From NCBI GenBank assembly GCA_016788165.1, contig JAEUTH010000019.1, positions 91,113 through 155,112 of the forward strand: a stretch of 64,000 nucleotides of DNA. Direction: 5' to 3'. The position numbers and the translations under genes are program-made. The notes under the pieces are model-generated. The model was not told the DNA's origin, did no database searches, and was given only the letters and a program-made list of their open reading frames with translations. This DNA comes from Bacteroidia bacterium (lineage in GTDB: Bacteria; Bacteroidota; Bacteroidia; AKYH767-A; OLB10). Shown piece after piece: positions 7,751-19,000 of the stretch. Within the stretch, counting starts at the first letter, position 1. Each line of letters opens with the position of its first letter.

Positions 7751-10700
7751 TTATTTATTGATGATTGTAAATTTGCTTCGATATACCATTTGATCGTTAC
7801 TATATATAGCATAATAATATACTCCATTTGCTAAATTACTCAAACTGAAATTTTGTGTATTAGTAGTTATATTAATCTTTTCTGTACGCAAAACTTTACC
7901 CATAAGATCGTAAAATTGGATTTGGGCTTCAGCTAATTTTGATAAATCATATTTTAAATGAAAGGAACCGCTATTTGGATTCGGATACAGCCCTACATAT
8001 AAATCATCGTTTGTTAAATTACTTATGTTGTTTTCGTCAACTGCATATTTACCCTTACAAAGTTGCGCATCGTTATAATTATATTTTCTATTATAAATGG
8101 CATTTATTGCACGCGCTTTAAACACACTGTTACCATAAGTATAAGGACATTGAAATGCCATTTTATGGATGATGTTTTTTTGGCTGGCTGATAATTTTTG
8201 CCCCTGTAAAATGTCCAGATATACAGTATTAAATAATTTGTTTTGTTCTTCAATAATGGACTGAGGTACAACAGCATTGTTAAGCAATATTAAATTTGTA
8301 ACAGTTGCTGTATAGGTTGCACCACGCATTAAGTGCGTGTTTAGCAAACTCATTTGTTTGTCAATTTCATTAAATATAGCTAAGTTACTATTGCTGTATT
8401 CATTATAGAATGATGAAACCGTTTCATTTTCAATCATCTTCGCAGTTTCTACTTCTAATGCTTTGAGCATATTTGATTTTACACTAAATCCGGTAGCTTC
8501 ATCAACGTATGGTAAAACCTCTTCTATGGTATGATTATAATCAATTAATATTTCGGTTTCATCATCTGTATCAAAATCGGCACTGTTATTTTCAGCCATC
8601 CGGTTCTGCGGATTTTGCTCGATGCAATTAACTGTACATGCTTTACCGGCTTTAGTTTGATAGTACGGTGTTATAGCTGTGGCTGTACTACCTGTTTTTA
8701 GATTAGGATATGGTACAGTTACTGAATCGTTCCATTGTATAAAGAATTGTTTTGATGAACCTTTGGTACCCGCGCATTGCGAGTTTATTGACCATGTTGC
8801 AGCATGACCAAACACCCCTTTGTTTTTACCCGGACCGTTGTTGTTACTGATATATTGACCTAAGAATAAGTTGCGTACCGGAGCACCCGTTGCCGAAGTT
8901 GGTTGTGGCCCAATTACACCTCCGGTTTGTCCAACAGCTCCTATAACTAATCCATCATTCAGGTTTCGGAACTCATTGTTTTTTAAACCCAGGTTATTAC
9001 AATCGCCCAAAAATTCAACCCCGTAATCAGCATTATCGAACGTATTACATTGTACCGATGCATTTGGACAGAATGAAAATGAGGTGCTTATTTTATTTAA
9101 AAGTGATTGCTGCTCATTACCTTTTGCCAGGTTACATTTGAAGGTAATTGAATCCATGTTTTCGAAACGATAACCATAACTGGTATAACTGGCATTGGGG
9201 TTTGTAAAGAAAACGCGGTTGTCGGAAAAGCCAAAAGCACTTTTACCATTAACAAAATGATAGCCATGTGTACCTCCGCTATTTACAATATTTGATTTCA
9301 TAAATAAAGTACATGCTTGTCCTGGTGCATCCAACACTCTGATGCCCGGTGTTGATTCGTTACCAAATGCCTGCACATTAGTACTCACTATATTGTTGTG
9401 CATGTTAACAGTGCATAACTTGGGTTGAATTAAATCTATTCCAACATCAGCATTGCTAATCGTATTCTTATTTATATACGTATTTTTTGCTGTAAGCCCC
9501 ATAAGCTCAATTGCAGTCTTTACATTTTTAAAAACGTTGCTTTTAATTTCAACTCTTGAGTTAATAGCATAAATACCATAGGTACAGTTTTCGAATTTGT
9601 TAGGTTTTGCATTATAATCTGCACCTGATTTAAAAAACAATTCGGGGTATAAATGTGTAGGGTTGTTGGGGTCGCCAAAGCCAAATGAGTTAACCAAAAG
9701 TACAGCCGAACCATTGGTGCTATCATTACCATCCCATGCAGTAATGTTTTCAAACTTTGTGTTGTACAAATTAAAATTACTGTTGATGCTTATAATTCCA
9801 TATTGGAGGTTACTGATCGTATTCTTACCAAACAACGAATCGCCAATAACCGTACTCTGGTAATTATCCAGTTTAAAAGCATAAAGCGATTTTTTACCGC
9901 TATGAGGATATTTTAATGTAGCGCTTTGGGTAAAAGTGTTTCCATAAAACCAGCCTTGTTGGTCGTACGCACTTTCAGTAAGGTAGATCCCTTGATAAAA
10001 CCGGTCAAATCTATTGTTACTAAAATATAGTCCCGGATCAACATAACCATCAACTATAATTTCGCAATCATTTACCTTGCAATTTTCAAGTGTGAGCGCA
10101 GCACCAAAATCAATCATATTAAACCCATTCCACATTCTGTTACTGCATCCACTTGCCTCTAATGTACAATTAATCATTTTTAATTTGGCAACACCTTCTA
10201 CAAAATTAAAACGTGCATTTTCACCAAAACGTAAGTTCGGACAATTAATAAAAGTAAAATCATCATCAATAAAAAAGTCACCGTTAAAAAGAATCTCATC
10301 ATTAAAATCCATCAAAGTATCTTCCGTACAATATCCATGACCCGGATTTGCCAAACAAAATGCCATGAGACGTGGCACAACATTTTCGACCCATTTTTCG
10401 CCCGGCCTTATGGTAAGTGTTATTGGATACTCAGCACTTGCACAACAGGTAAAAGGCTTAACCTGAACATAATCAGTGTCTTTACAAGCACTAACGCCTT
10501 GTGTAACTATTAGTCTGTATGTAGTTGGTGCGGTTGGGCTTACGTTAACAGTGGTACCGTTATTTAGTAATACACCATTTTCATCATACCATTTATAGGT
10601 TGAAGCACCATTTATAAAATTGGCTTTAAGCAAAACGGGTAAACTATCGTCACAAACAGCAACATCAGAACCGGCATTTGCATTTGGTATTACTGTAACA

Positions 10701-12694
10701 GTTGGTACTGAATCGCTTAATGCGAAACACACACCATCAGTTGCAAAACATTTAAAAGTAATATCCTTTGTTGGCATTGCCACTGCTTTAGCGGTATCGG
10801 CCTTTACAAAATATTGTGATGGATACCATAAAAAAGATTTGGTATTACCGGCATTACCTCCTGTTAAGGTGGCGGTTAAGTTTACAGGAGCGCCTTTACA
10901 AACGGTTGTTGCTGATGCACTTACTGTAAGTACCGGCTTTGGGTTTACTGTAATATCAACGGTGTCCTTATAACCTTGCGATGTGGTAACTATTATACGA
11001 TAGTTTGTAGGTGTTGAAACAACCGGTGCTGTAAACTGCATTATTGAGTTATCAGCTTTCATTGAAGTTAACGAGCCATTGTTATAAGTATAACCTGAAC
11101 CGCCACGTGCTACAACACTGGTAGTTGTACCACTGCAAATTGAAGTATCGGTAGCAATTAATTTAACCTTTGCTTTTGTAACATATATACGGGTTACGGA
11201 GTGTTTTTTAAGAAGCAGGTTTTGGGTGGCATTTTGTATGCCTGATGTTTTACATTCGTATGTACCCGGATTTGTTTTGGCAGCTCCTTTTACGGGTTCT
11301 AAAACACCACCGGGTCCTGGCGAAACCATGATATATTTACCACCGCTAACATTAAAAACATTGGTAGCAATACTTATATTTCTGTCATTACTGTCTAAGT
11401 TAATTATTACCATTTCAGTACTTAGCTTGCCATCAAACCAATATCCAAATAATGCATCATACTCAGAATTAGCACCAATTTTAGGGCAGTTAGCAAATAT
11501 GAGTTTTCTTTTAACTTCTGCACTTTTTAAGGCATCACCTACTAACTCCATACAAACACCCATTGCTGTTTTTTCATGCACTTTGGTTAGCGGCAAAGGA
11601 CTGGGTGTACAATTCACATTATTATCATAAGCTTCTTTTAATAATAAACCTTGGTCATCATCAAATAAGGCGCTGTTTTCGGCCGAGCCAACCATTGAAT
11701 GGCACATAACACGTGTAATTACCGGACTTTGGAGCATACTTAGTGTCATTGTTGATGTAAACAAACCATGAAAGAAACCTTCGTTTGCACATTTCTTCCG
11801 TTCAAACAAGTTATATTCTGTAATCCAACATTCTTTGCCCGCTGCTTGTATGGTAGCTAGTTCATCACTTAAATCGTCAAAACCTTTCAGCGCGTTCGAA
11901 AGTGCTAAGCCAATATTATTATCTAACGATTTGCTTCCTAAAGCGGTAGCTAAATAATGGTGTAAAGTGATGGCGTCAATACTACTATTGGCTTGGTCGG
12001 CTGCCACGCCTGTCCAACGGTTTTTACGACTAACTAACGGTTCAGCCGGATATTTATCAGTAGCACCTACAACAGCAATTTTTACATTGTTTAAGCCCGG
12101 TACACTTTTAATAAACTGAGCATAGCTATTGGCTTCGGCCATATAGGCCTCGGCTGTGTTAAACCGCTCTTCATATAAAGGAATATCATTATATAATTCG
12201 TTACCAAACTCAACATATTTGGCATTTAAATTTAATCCCTCAGCATACATAACACCGGCAGCTGCATGATACTTATCTTTAGTAAGTAAATTCATGTTTA
12301 ACACCGGTGCAACGCCCAACCTTTCTACCATTGATTTTAATTTATCCATACGCATATCTTTATACTCATTATCCTTAAAATCTTTGGGCAATACCCAACC
12401 ATTAGGCATATCATCATCAAAAAAACCACGTTGCCAATCCCAATAGTTTGAAATGGTACCTGCCGGGTACCTTACTATATTGGTTCCAAGCGATTCTAAA
12501 CTATCCAGCAACCATTGCGTATCGAAATTAGGCGATGATGGTCTTACTAAGTTTGCCGAATTAAAGCCAAAATAGTTTGAAGGTACCGTACTTTGTACAT
12601 CTAAAGTAATTGCATGTGTTTGAGCTTGTGTACTTAATGGGGTAATTAAAATACTAGCGAAGCAAGCGGTGCTAATCCAAAAGTTTTTATTCAT
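7751..12694 (-). CDS. Giant secreted protein: clan GH-A-like glycosidase domain, Ig-like modules, beta-helix, T9SS tail
   Basis: 1647 residues. Signal peptide 1-25 (ending STQAQ). Residues about 28-400 look like a clan GH-A TIM barrel: RYPAGT (75-80), acid/base candidate E166 in YVEFGNELYND, and nucleophile candidate E293 in CWITEYNLF, spacing typical of retaining GH-A enzymes such as GH30/39/51/79. Residues about 510-760 are Ig-like repeats with C-x-G motifs. Residues about 790-1300 form many short repeats (N-N-x-F, N-x-I) typical of a right-handed parallel beta-helix. The C-terminal about 80 residues are a T9SS type A sorting domain (GLYPNPNSGSFHLKY ... GVYYYAIYSN). It probably binds and cleaves a polysaccharide at the cell surface. 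The exact GH family and substrate are not determined. It is divergent from the megasynthase gene. Confidence 0.75.
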   Translation of the reverse strand: MNKNFWISTACFASILITPLSTQAQTHAITLDVQSTVPSNYFGFNSANLVRPSSPNFDTQWLLDSLESLGTNIVRYPAGTISNYWDWQRGFFDDDMPNGWVLPKDFKDNEYKDMRMDKLKSMVERLGVAPVLNMNLLTKDKYHAAAGVMYAEGLNLNAKYVEFGNELYNDIPLYEERFNTAEAYMAEANSYAQFIKSVPGLNNVKIAVVGATDKYPAEPLVSRKNRWTGVAADQANSSIDAITLHHYLATALGSKSLDNNIGLALSNALKGFDDLSDELATIQAAGKECWITEYNLFERKKCANEGFFHGLFTSTMTLSMLQSPVITRVMCHSMVGSAENSALFDDDQGLLLKEAYDNNVNCTPSPLPLTKVHEKTAMGVCMELVGDALKSAEVKRKLIFANCPKIGANSEYDALFGYWFDGKLSTEMVIINLDSNDRNISIATNVFNVSGGKYIMVSPGPGGVLEPVKGAAKTNPGTYECKTSGIQNATQNLLLKKHSVTRIYVTKAKVKLIATDTSICSGTTTSVVARGGSGYTYNNGSLTSMKADNSIMQFTAPVVSTPTNYRIIVTTSQGYKDTVDITVNPKPVLTVSASATTVCKGAPVNLTATLTGGNAGNTKSFLWYPSQYFVKADTAKAVAMPTKDITFKCFATDGVCFALSDSVPTVTVIPNANAGSDVAVCDDSLPVLLKANFINGASTYKWYDENGVLLNNGTTVNVSPTAPTTYRLIVTQGVSACKDTDYVQVKPFTCCASAEYPITLTIRPGEKWVENVVPRLMAFCLANPGHGYCTEDTLMDFNDEILFNGDFFIDDDFTFINCPNLRFGENARFNFVEGVAKLKMINCTLEASGCSNRMWNGFNMIDFGAALTLENCKVNDCEIIVDGYVDPGLYFSNNRFDRFYQGIYLTESAYDQQGWFYGNTFTQSATLKYPHSGKKSLYAFKLDNYQSTVIGDSLFGKNTISNLQYGIISINSNFNLYNTKFENITAWDGNDSTNGSAVLLVNSFGFGDPNNPTHLYPELFFKSGADYNAKPNKFENCTYGIYAINSRVEIKSNVFKNVKTAIELMGLTAKNTYINKNTISNADVGIDLIQPKLCTVNMHNNIVSTNVQAFGNESTPGIRVLDAPGQACTLFMKSNIVNSGGTHGYHFVNGKSAFGFSDNRVFFTNPNASYTSYGYRFENMDSITFKCNLAKGNEQQSLLNKISTSFSFCPNASVQCNTFDNADYGVEFLGDCNNLGLKNNEFRNLNDGLVIGAVGQTGGVIGPQPTSATGAPVRNLFLGQYISNNNGPGKNKGVFGHAATWSINSQCAGTKGSSKQFFIQWNDSVTVPYPNLKTGSTATAITPYYQTKAGKACTVNCIEQNPQNRMAENNSADFDTDDETEILIDYNHTIEEVLPYVDEATGFSVKSNMLKALEVETAKMIENETVSSFYNEYSNSNLAIFNEIDKQMSLLNTHLMRGATYTATVTNLILLNNAVVPQSIIEEQNKLFNTVYLDILQGQKLSASQKNIIHKMAFQCPYTYGNSVFKARAINAIYNRKYNYNDAQLCKGKYAVDENNISNLTNDDLYVGLYPNPNSGSFHLKYDLSKLAEAQIQFYDLMGKVLRTEKINITTNTQNFSLSNLANGVYYYAIYSNDQMVYRSKFTIINK

Positions 12695-13076
12695 TATTGA
12701 GGGGCAGTTTTTAACAATTAATATGAATATTGGGTAGCTAATTTAATACCGAAATTGCAGTTCGCCAACAAATAAATGCATTTCGCCCATTTCTAATGTT
12801 TGTTTACCACGTAAGCTATCTGCTAAATAATATACATATAATTGAATTACAATAAGTTAAAGAATAATTTTAGCAATGATAAAAGTTTTCAACAATTTGA
12901 CAAAAATTACCATCCTAATACCAATAGAGTAAAATACTTTATGATTTTACTTTTTACGTGTAAACACATTTTATCCTCAATAAATTGTTACTAAAACGCT
13001 ATGCATTGATTGAAGTCATAATTTGCAGCACCCATTTAGTATTACTTTTACATGCTTTACTTCCATGTAACCCGTG
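12695..13076. other. Divergent intergenic region between the giant T9SS gene and the megasynthase
   Basis: About 380 bp of AT-rich DNA with no open frame of note and no RNA that I recognise. It must hold promoters for both divergent genes. The plus-strand promoter candidate is listed separately. For the minus-strand gene I see only a weak TTTG-N20-TATTAAAT match. Confidence 0.6.
13022..13050 (+). promoter_or_regulatory. Candidate promoter of the NRPS-PKS gene (TTTG-N17-TACTTTTA)
   Basis: The -33 element TTTG is at 13022-13025 and the -7 element TACTTTTA at 13043-13050, the same -7 sequence as the glgA promoter. The leader before the ATG at 13077 would be about 20 bases. Confidence 0.45.
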
Positions 13077-16000
13077 ATGATTAAGAACAACGTTTTCGAC
13101 TACCATTATTACCAAAATGTTTTACAAATTATTGATGAGCAAGTGCAGCTTACACCCAATATGCCGGCTGTACATCATCATGATAAATCACTTTCCTATT
13201 TTGAGTTAAACCAAGGCGCTAATGCATTGGCACATCTGCTTATTGATGAGGAAGTTTTACCAAATGCCTTGGTTGGTATTTGTATGGACAGGTCGCTGGC
13301 TATGGCTGTAGGTATTTTGGGCATTATCAAAACCGGAGCAGCTTATGTTCCTTTTGATGCTGAATATCCAACAGAAAGAATTCAATTTATGCTAGCATCC
13401 GCACAATGCAGCGTTATTGTTACACAAAAAAAATTTGCCGATTTATTTATCAATTCGGGTGCAGTAGTTTTTATTTGGGAGGATGTATCAGGTCAGCTTA
13501 CCAACATGCCAAAGATAAACCCTGATGTTCAAATAAGTGCCAACAATTTATTGTATGTACTATTTACTTCGGGCAGCACAGGTATGCCTAAGGGAGTTGC
13601 CATGCGACACGAGCCATTGGTAAATTTAGCACTGTGGCAAAAAAATGAAACCACATTGGTAGATGCAGCCAATACCTTACAATTTGCACCCATTAGTTTT
13701 GATGTTTCGTTTCAGGAAATAATTAGCACCTGGAGCACTGGCGGGTGTTTATTTATGGTTGATGACGCATTAAGACTCCAGGCAACTAGATTACTACAAT
13801 ATATAATTGATAAAAATATTGAGCGTATTTACTTACCATTTATTGCCTTACAACACCTATGCGAAGTTGCTAAACAGCAAAATATAATACCATATACTTT
13901 AAAGGATGTAATAACAGCTGGCGAGCAATTACAAATTACCACACAAATACGTTCATTTTTTACTGCACTGCCCGATTGTTTGTTACATAATCACTACGGC
14001 CCAACAGAAACGCATGTAGCCACTGCAATTACTTTAGAAGGAGCCCCAAGTTCATGGCCCAATTTACCCAGTATTGGCAAAGCAATTGCCAACGATGCAA
14101 TTTATATTTTGGATGAAAACTTATATCCGGTAAAGGTTGATACCGAAGGCGAAATTTATATTGCCGGAGTAGGTTTGGCACAAGGCTATTTGCATAACGA
14201 TGCCTTAACTGCCGAACGGTTTTTGCTAGATGCATTAGCTGATGACCCCAATAAACGCATGTATAAAACTGGCGATTTGGGTAAATGGTTGCCTGATGGA
14301 AATATTCAGTACTTGGGGCGGGCTGATGGACAGGTAAAAGTTAGAGGTTATCGAATTGAACTGGGTGAAATTGAAACTACCCTGGCCGATTTTGAAGGTA
14401 TTACACAAACCGCTGTAACCGTTCGTGAAGACAAGTCGGGCTTAAAAAGATTAGTTGCATACATCGTATGTAAAAACTTTGAACCAAATACCGCTGCACA
14501 GATAAGACAATGGCTGGCAAATAAATTGCCAGAATATATGCAGCCTGCAGCATACGTTAATTTAGATGCTTTGCCGCGCACACCCAGTGGTAAAATTGAC
14601 AGGAAAGCACTACCACCACCCCATACAGCACGCACTTTACCAGAACCAATAGTAAAACCCGAAAGCGCTGTTGAAATATTAATTGCCGAAACCTGGTGTA
14701 ACCTGCTCATGCTTGACGAAGTTGGCGTAAACGATAATTTTTTTGAATTAGGCGGTAACTCACTATTGGCCTTGCAGTTTATCGCCCAATATCACCAACG
14801 TACTGGTACTGAAATTCCCGTGGTAAAACTTTATCAGTCGCCAACCATTTCGGGATTAGTACAATTAATTGAAACACCCAATACACTAATTATTCAAAAT
14901 CATCCTCAAACACCGCAAACCGATAATGATATTGCCATTGTTGGTATGAGTTGTCGTTTGCCTGGTGCAAACAACATTGACAAATTTTGGCACAATTTAT
15001 TTAATGGCATTGAAAGTATTACGCACTTTAATATTGAAACCATTTCGCCTCTGGTAGGCGATGTATTTAATGATGAAAATTATGTTGCTGCTCGTGGTAT
15101 TATTGATGCAGCTTCATTTGATGCCTCGTTTTTTGGTATGAATCCGAAATTGGCAGCCATTACCGACCCTCAACAACGTATCTTTTTAGAAATGGCTTAC
15201 CAGGCAATTGAAGATGCAGGTTACGCCAAAAATTATAAAGAACATTTAATAGGTATTTATGCCGGTGTAGGCAATAACACATACTATATAAATAATATTC
15301 TTAAAAACGATGAAGCATTAGAATCGTTAGGTAGTTTCCAGGCAATGCTAGCCAACGAAAAAGATTATGTAGCTACCCTTGCAGCCTATTTATTGGATGT
15401 TAAAGGACCTGCATTAAGTATTCATACAGCATGCAGCACCTCGCTGGTTGCTATAATAACAGCCGTAAAAGCTTTGCGTAATTTTGATTGTAATATGGCT
15501 TTGGCTGGCGGTGTAACCGTTACCGCACCGGTTAACAGCGGCCATATTTATAGCGAAGGGGCTATGTATTCAAAAGATGGGCATACAAAAGCTTATGATG
15601 CACAGGGAACAGGTACCGTATTTAGCGATGGTGGTGGTATAGTAATGCTTAAGCGTTATGCCGATGCACTACGTGACGGTGACCACATACACGCACTTAT
15701 TTCCGGAGTAGGAATAAATAATGATGGCCATCAGAAAGCAAGTTTTACTGCACCAAGCGTTACCGGACAAGCTGGTGCAATTATAATGGCATTAAACGAT
15801 GCACAGGTTAATGCTGAAACAATTAATTATATCGAAGGACATGGCACTGCCACACCCATTGGCGACCCCATTGAGGTAGAGGCACTATCTTTAGCCTACA
15901 AAACACAAACCGATAAAAAATCATACTGTTATTTAGGTTCTGTAAAATCGAATATAGGCCATTTAACAGCCGGTGCCGGAGTTGCCGGTTTAATTAAAAC

Positions 16001-19000
16001 GGCATTGATTTTACAAAAGGAAATTGTGCCTGCAACATTGCATTACAATACGCCAAACCCAAACTTAAATCTTAACGATTCGCCTTTTATCATCAATAAT
16101 AAAAACGAAATATTTAAACAAAACCTAACGCTTACTGCCGGTGTAAGTTCATTTGGTGTTGGTGGTACCAATGCCCATGTTATTTTGAAACAGCACGAAC
16201 AAAGTAAAATTGAATTAACCGATGCACAGCAACAACTGTTTTTATTATCAGCAAAAACACCAACCGCTTTAGTTGCATATGCAACCACATTAGCCAACGT
16301 TTTAACTAACGATAGTACAGCAAACATTGCTTCAATTGTATCGGCTCTATTCCATAACAAGGCTGCATTTAATTTTAGGCAATGTTTTGTAGCTACTGAT
16401 ACAAGTGACGCCATTAAACAATTGAACGATATTACAAACCAAGAGGCTATACTACAACAAGCTAAGCCACCGGTTGTTTTTACTTTTCCGGGGCAAGGGG
16501 CACAATATGTACGTATGGGTGCAGCTATGTATGCTGCTAACGAAACATATAAGGAAAACTTTGACCACTGTTGCAACATTTACCAAGCATACAGCGGTGT
16601 AAATCTTGCCGATATTATTTTTAGTTCGATTCATGAAGAAGCGCCTGAATTAAATGAAACGCAATACACACAACCTGCCTTATTTGTTACAGGCTATTGT
16701 TTGGCAAAAGTGTGGATGCAATATGGTGTACAACCATACTTACTATTAGGGCACAGCATAGGCGAATTTGTTGCCGCTTGTTTGGCCGGTGTTTTTAGTT
16801 TAGAAGATGCTTTGCTTCTGGTAAGTGAACGCGGCCGGTTGATGCAAAGTTGTGCACGTGGCAGCATGCTTAGCGTGGGTGCTTCATCAGATGAAATAAA
16901 GCCATTACTAAATAAAAATTTATCAATAGCAGCAGTTAACAGCAATAAACTTTGTGTGGTATCGGGTGTTACTTCCGATATTGAACTATTGCAGCAAACT
17001 TTAACCGAAAAAGATATTACCCATAAATTATTGCGCACATCACATGCATTTCATTCGCCTATGATGGACAAAATTGTGCAGCCGTTCGAAGAAATTGTAT
17101 CGCATATTGAATTGCACGAACCACAAATTCAAATCATCTCATCGGTTACTGCGCAACCCTTATCAAACAAAGAAGCTACAAGTGCTTCGTATTGGGCTAT
17201 GCATTTACGTAATACCGTAGTTTTTGCCGATGCCTTGCAAACCGTTTGGCAACTGCAACCCGATTCGATTATTATTGAATGTGGGCCACGAAACACAGCA
17301 ACCACCTTGGCCAAACAACAGGCAAACGTAATTCAAAAACAAAAATCATTTGCTTCTATGGGTAATGGCAATGCCCAAACAGAGTGGCATCAGTTTTTAA
17401 ACGTAGCAGGGTTGCTGTGGTGCAATGGTTATAATATCAACTTAAGCACACTTTTCCCAAAAACAAATTATACCTGGATACCACCTTACCAATTTGATAA
17501 AACACAGTTTTGGATTGAACCAAAAACACAAATAAACAGTACCATTTCGATACCATCCCAACCATTAAAAACCAATATGGATAACCAATCACAAAAAAAC
17601 AACCAACCATTAATTTCCGAATTAAAACAACTGTTCGAAGAAGCTTCGGGCATGGATATGGGCAATGACCACAAAGCATTGTTTACCGAATTAGGTTTAG
17701 ATAGTTTGTTTCTAACACAAATTGCAGGTAAACTAACCAAACGTTATGGCCATAAAATTTCATTTCGTCAGTTAAATGAAACCCAACCCGATTTCGAAAG
17801 CTTGGCTAACTATTTATTACCGTTACTGCCCGAAGAAATAAAAACTGAAACCACCCTTCAACCAAAAAATGTTGAAATGCCACTGCTACCAACAGGTAAT
17901 GTATTAGAACAAATGTTGCTACAACAAATGCAAATGCAACAACAACTATTACAATATTTAGCCACACAACAAGGCACCGTATCAAGTAGCTTTCAAACAA
18001 AAGCAACCAATGTAACTACAGTCAAACAGCAACTATCAACCGAAGAAGCTTTAGAAATTAAAAAACCCTATGGTGCAATTGCGCGTATCGAAAAAAAAGT
18101 AACGCATACGCTAACACCCGAGCAAAAAGAGTGGATAAATACATTTACCACACAATATGTTGCTAAAACAAAATCATCAAAACAATATACACAACTGCAT
18201 CGGGCGCATTTGGCCGACCCGCGTGTTGTTACGGGCTTTAAACCCAACTTAAAAGAGTTGGTGTATCAGGTTGTGGTAAATAAAAGTAACGATGCATATG
18301 TATGGGATTTAGATGGAAATAAATATGTAGATATACTAAACGGATTTGGCAGCAATATGTTTGGCCATTCGCCCGATTTTATAAAAAAAGCATTAGCAAA
18401 ACAATTAGACGAAGGCTATGAATTAGGGCCACAGCATCCCTTAGCAGGCGAAGTAGCTAAACTGATTTGCGAGTTTACACAGTTGGACCGTGCCGCTATT
18501 TGTAATACCGGCAGCGAGGCTGTTTTAGGTTGTATGCGCATGGCAAGGACGGTAACAGGTAAAAATTTAATTGTAACTTTTAATGGTGCATACCACGGCA
18601 TTAATGACGAGATAATTGTGCGGGGCTCCAGGTCTTTAAAATCATATCCGGCAAGTGCGGGCATACCTGACGAAAGTGTACAAAATGTTTTGGTATTAGA
18701 TTATGGAACCGATGAAAGTTTAGCCATTATCAGCGAACGTATAAACGAATTAGCCGGAGTAATGATTGAACCCATTCAAAGCCGCAGAGCCGATTTTAAG
18801 CCCAAGGAATTTATTAAGCAACTACGCATAATTACAGAGCAAAATAACATACCACTTATTTTTGATGAAGTAATTACCGGCTTTAGGTTAGCACCTAATG
18901 GCGCACAAGAATATTTTGGTGTTAAGGCCGATATTGCCAGCTATGGTAAAGTGTGCGGTGGCGGTATGCCCATTGGCGTTATGGCCGGTAAAAAACTTTA

